DNA from: Roseivivax sediminis
Lineage (GTDB): Bacteria > Pseudomonadota > Alphaproteobacteria > Rhodobacterales > Rhodobacteraceae
NCBI RefSeq assembly: GCF_900112685.1
Contig: NZ_FOMS01000011.1
Location: forward strand, 1 to 64,000
Reading direction: 5' to 3'
DNA length: 64,000 nucleotides
Position 1 is the stretch's first letter; every line of letters begins with the position of its first letter. Shown here in pieces: positions 62,671-64,000 of the stretch. A program made the position numbers and the translations under genes. The notes below the pieces were generated by a model that saw only the letters and a program-made list of their open reading frames with translations, did no database searches and was not told where the DNA came from.

Positions 62671-63624
62671 ATGCAAATCTTCACCTGTCCCGCCTGCGGC
62701 GGCGCCACCTACCTCCACAACCTCGCCTGCGGCTGCGGGCACGCCATCGAATTCGACCCCGATGCGCAGGCGATGCAATCGCTCGACGCCCCGTGCGGCA
62801 ACCGCGACGCCATCGGCTGCAACTGGCGGGCCGAAAGCGACGGGCTCTGCCGGTCCTGCGCGATGACGGAGGTCGTGCCGGACCTGCGCGAGGACACCAA
62901 CCGCCCGCTCTGGGCCGAGACCGAGGCCGCCAAGCGCTGGATGCTGGCGACGCTCGGCCGCTGGGGCTGGTTCACCGCCTCCGATCCCGGCGACCGGCCG
63001 GTGTTCCGGCTGCTGTCCGAGAAGACTGCCACCGGCGAGGCGGGCGTGGTCATGGGTCATGCGAACGGCGTCATCACCATCAACGTGAGCGAAGCGCGGA
63101 GCGCAGTTCTGGCGGAGCGGCAGGAGGAACTGGGCGAGCTCTACCGCACGATGCTGGGCCACATGCGGCACGAGACGGCGCACTTTCTGCAATTGCGCCT
63201 GCTGTCGAGCCCCGGCTTCCCGGAGGCGTTCCGCAAGCTTTTCGGCGACGAGCGCGCCGATTACGGCGCGGCGCTCAAGGCGCATTACGCCGATCCCAAA
63301 CCGGCGGGCGACGATCACGTCACCAGCTACGCCACCGCCCATCCTCACGAGGACTGGGCCGAGACGCTGGCGCACCTTCTGCATCTCGTCGACCTTCTCG
63401 ACAGTGCCGCGGCGGCCCGTCTGCAACTACCCGACGGCCCGCCGCGCGGCTACGACGCCTATGCCGAGACCGACACCGAAACGCTGCTGCACTTCGCCGT
63501 GGGGATGTCGATCGCCGTGAATCACGTGAACCGCGCGCTCGATCTGCCGGACCTCTACCCGTTCGTGATCCGCTCCGGCGTGCGCACGAAGTTGGCCTTC
63601 GCGCATCGCTGGCTGCACGGCTGA
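62671..63624 (+). CDS. Zinc-binding metallopeptidase-like protein (zinc-ribbon N-terminus)
   Basis: A 317-residue protein. The N-terminal 67 residues contain a Cys-rich zinc ribbon (MQIFTCPACGGATYLHNLAC, CGCGHAIEFD, then CGNRDAIGCNWRAESDGLCR and SCAM). The C-terminal domain has HETAH in MLGHMRHETAHFLQLRLLSS (near residue 170), a gluzincin-type HExxH motif, with a further Glu/Asp in EDWAETLAHLLHLVDLLDS. It fits a family annotated as putative zinc-binding peptidase of unknown substrate. It lacks a signal peptide, so it is cytoplasmic. Confidence 0.82.
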   Translation: MQIFTCPACGGATYLHNLACGCGHAIEFDPDAQAMQSLDAPCGNRDAIGCNWRAESDGLCRSCAMTEVVPDLREDTNRPLWAETEAAKRWMLATLGRWGWFTASDPGDRPVFRLLSEKTATGEAGVVMGHANGVITINVSEARSAVLAERQEELGELYRTMLGHMRHETAHFLQLRLLSSPGFPEAFRKLFGDERADYGAALKAHYADPKPAGDDHVTSYATAHPHEDWAETLAHLLHLVDLLDSAAAARLQLPDGPPRGYDAYAETDTETLLHFAVGMSIAVNHVNRALDLPDLYPFVIRSGVRTKLAFAHRWLHG

Positions 63625-63671
63625 CCGCGCGCCGTTGCACCGCGCCGCGCCGCGCGCTATCCGGCGCCGCC

Positions 63672-64000
63672 ATGACTGACAGGCATCATAGCGGTGCGCC
63701 CTGGCGCAATTTCTACGGCCGGCTCAAGGGCAAGGCCCTGCGGCCCGCGCAGGAGCGGTACCTCGACGAGGATCTGCCGCGCTTGCAGATCCCGGGCATC
63801 GGTTGGGACGAGAACCCGGACCGCGCGCGGCTCGATCTGGGCGGGGTGTTCGGCGACCGCCCCGTTGTGCTGGAGATCGGTTTCGGCGGCGGTGAGCACC
63901 TCGTCCACATGGCCGAAAGCCGCCCGGATGCCGGGTTCATCGGCTGCGAGCCCTATATCAACGGCGTCGCCATGCTACTGGGCAAGCTGCGCGAGAGCGG
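63672..64000 (+). CDS. trmB: tRNA (guanosine-46-N7)-methyltransferase, partial
   Basis: The gene runs off the window end. The visible 109 residues begin MTDRHHSGAPWRNFYGRLKG and contain the S-adenosylmethionine motif VVLEIGFGGGEHLVHMAESR and the GCEPYINGVAMLLGKL segment, the TrmB pattern. It makes m7G46 in tRNA. The C-terminal half with the catalytic Asp is outside the window. Confidence 0.92.
   Translation, partial: MTDRHHSGAPWRNFYGRLKGKALRPAQERYLDEDLPRLQIPGIGWDENPDRARLDLGGVFGDRPVVLEIGFGGGEHLVHMAESRPDAGFIGCEPYINGVAMLLGKLRES

Overview
This window is chromosomal DNA from a high-GC alphaproteobacterium, most likely of the order Rhodobacterales (Roseobacter/Rhodobacter group). Five things point there. 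(1) The histidine tRNA has the alphaproteobacterial form: G1 opposite U72, discriminator A73, no G-1. (2) Two GTTC-N7-GTTC boxes of the alphaproteobacterial LexA type lie upstream of DNA-damage genes (mmcB, imuA). (3) There is a CcrM-type adenine methyltransferase with GANTC sites in its own promoter region. (4) A phaZ/phaC/phasin/phasin/phaR block carries CTGC-N3-GCAG PhaR operators. (5) Several small proteins are of kinds I associate with Rhodobacterales. No rRNA operon, CRISPR array or intact mobile element is visible.

Layout. 1-1100: remnants of two insertion sequences (an IS5-like transposase end and an IS110-like start) and a 30-residue membrane protein gene. 1250-5530 (minus): a ferritin-like DUF892 protein, a PQQ dehydrogenase split into a periplasmic catalytic subunit and a membrane subunit, a two-helix membrane protein with a C-terminal winged helix, and a small secreted protein. 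5676-9723 (mostly plus): rnhB, ccrM, an EamA permease, tRNA-Tyr (minus) and rlmB. 9730-12200 (minus): nusB, ribH, ribB and an anti-sigma-like remnant. 12521-14622 (minus): a coupled pair of envelope genes (ClpP-like protein plus coiled-coil membrane protein). 14736-18750: mmcB, a DUF6324 protein, an acetyltransferase, tRNA-His, gltX, a GGCT-like protein and an Rrf2 regulator. 18765-23805: a tandem glycine riboswitch and gcvT-gcvH-gcvP. 24043-28240: metG, a SlyD-like isomerase, an L,D-transpeptidase and cspA. 28430-32316: a secreted SGNH esterase divergent from a ybbA/ybbP-type ABC system. 32358-36158: rluD (its start codon overlaps that of a divergent gene), rpoH, an oxidoreductase and a coiled-coil protein. 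36171-41490: the polyhydroxyalkanoate cluster. 41533-51915 (minus): a DegT aminotransferase, then a nine-gene amine uptake and gamma-glutamylation cluster with a complete polar amino-acid-type ABC transporter, two glutamine-synthetase-like ligases, a glutamine amidotransferase and an FAD oxidase. 52199-54953 (minus): two TerB-like proteins, rlmJ, cutA and a DUF2306 protein. 55400-60246: hisN, a decayed clpS, an imuA with no imuB beside it, and modABC. 60613-64000: an aldo/keto reductase, an EamA permease, a zinc metallopeptidase and the start of trmB.

How the parts connect. The glycine riboswitch senses glycine ahead of the glycine cleavage genes. PhaR represses phasin (and perhaps PHA synthase) expression through operators visible before both phasins. 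The 42.8-51.9 kb cluster is best read as import of an amine or amino-acid-like compound followed by gamma-glutamylation, oxidation and release of glutamate. SOS boxes tie mmcB and imuA to LexA.

The most unusual features are a dispersed, modular hairpin repeat family in many of the intergenic gaps, a gamma-glutamylation cluster with an embedded Asp-nucleophile hydrolase, a low-complexity His/Gln/Glu-rich N-terminal extension on GcvT, the split glucose-dehydrogenase-type enzyme, a clpS with three lesions, and an SOS-boxed imuA without partners. Coordinates were worked out by reading the sequence. Functions are inferred from motifs and family knowledge, without database searches.
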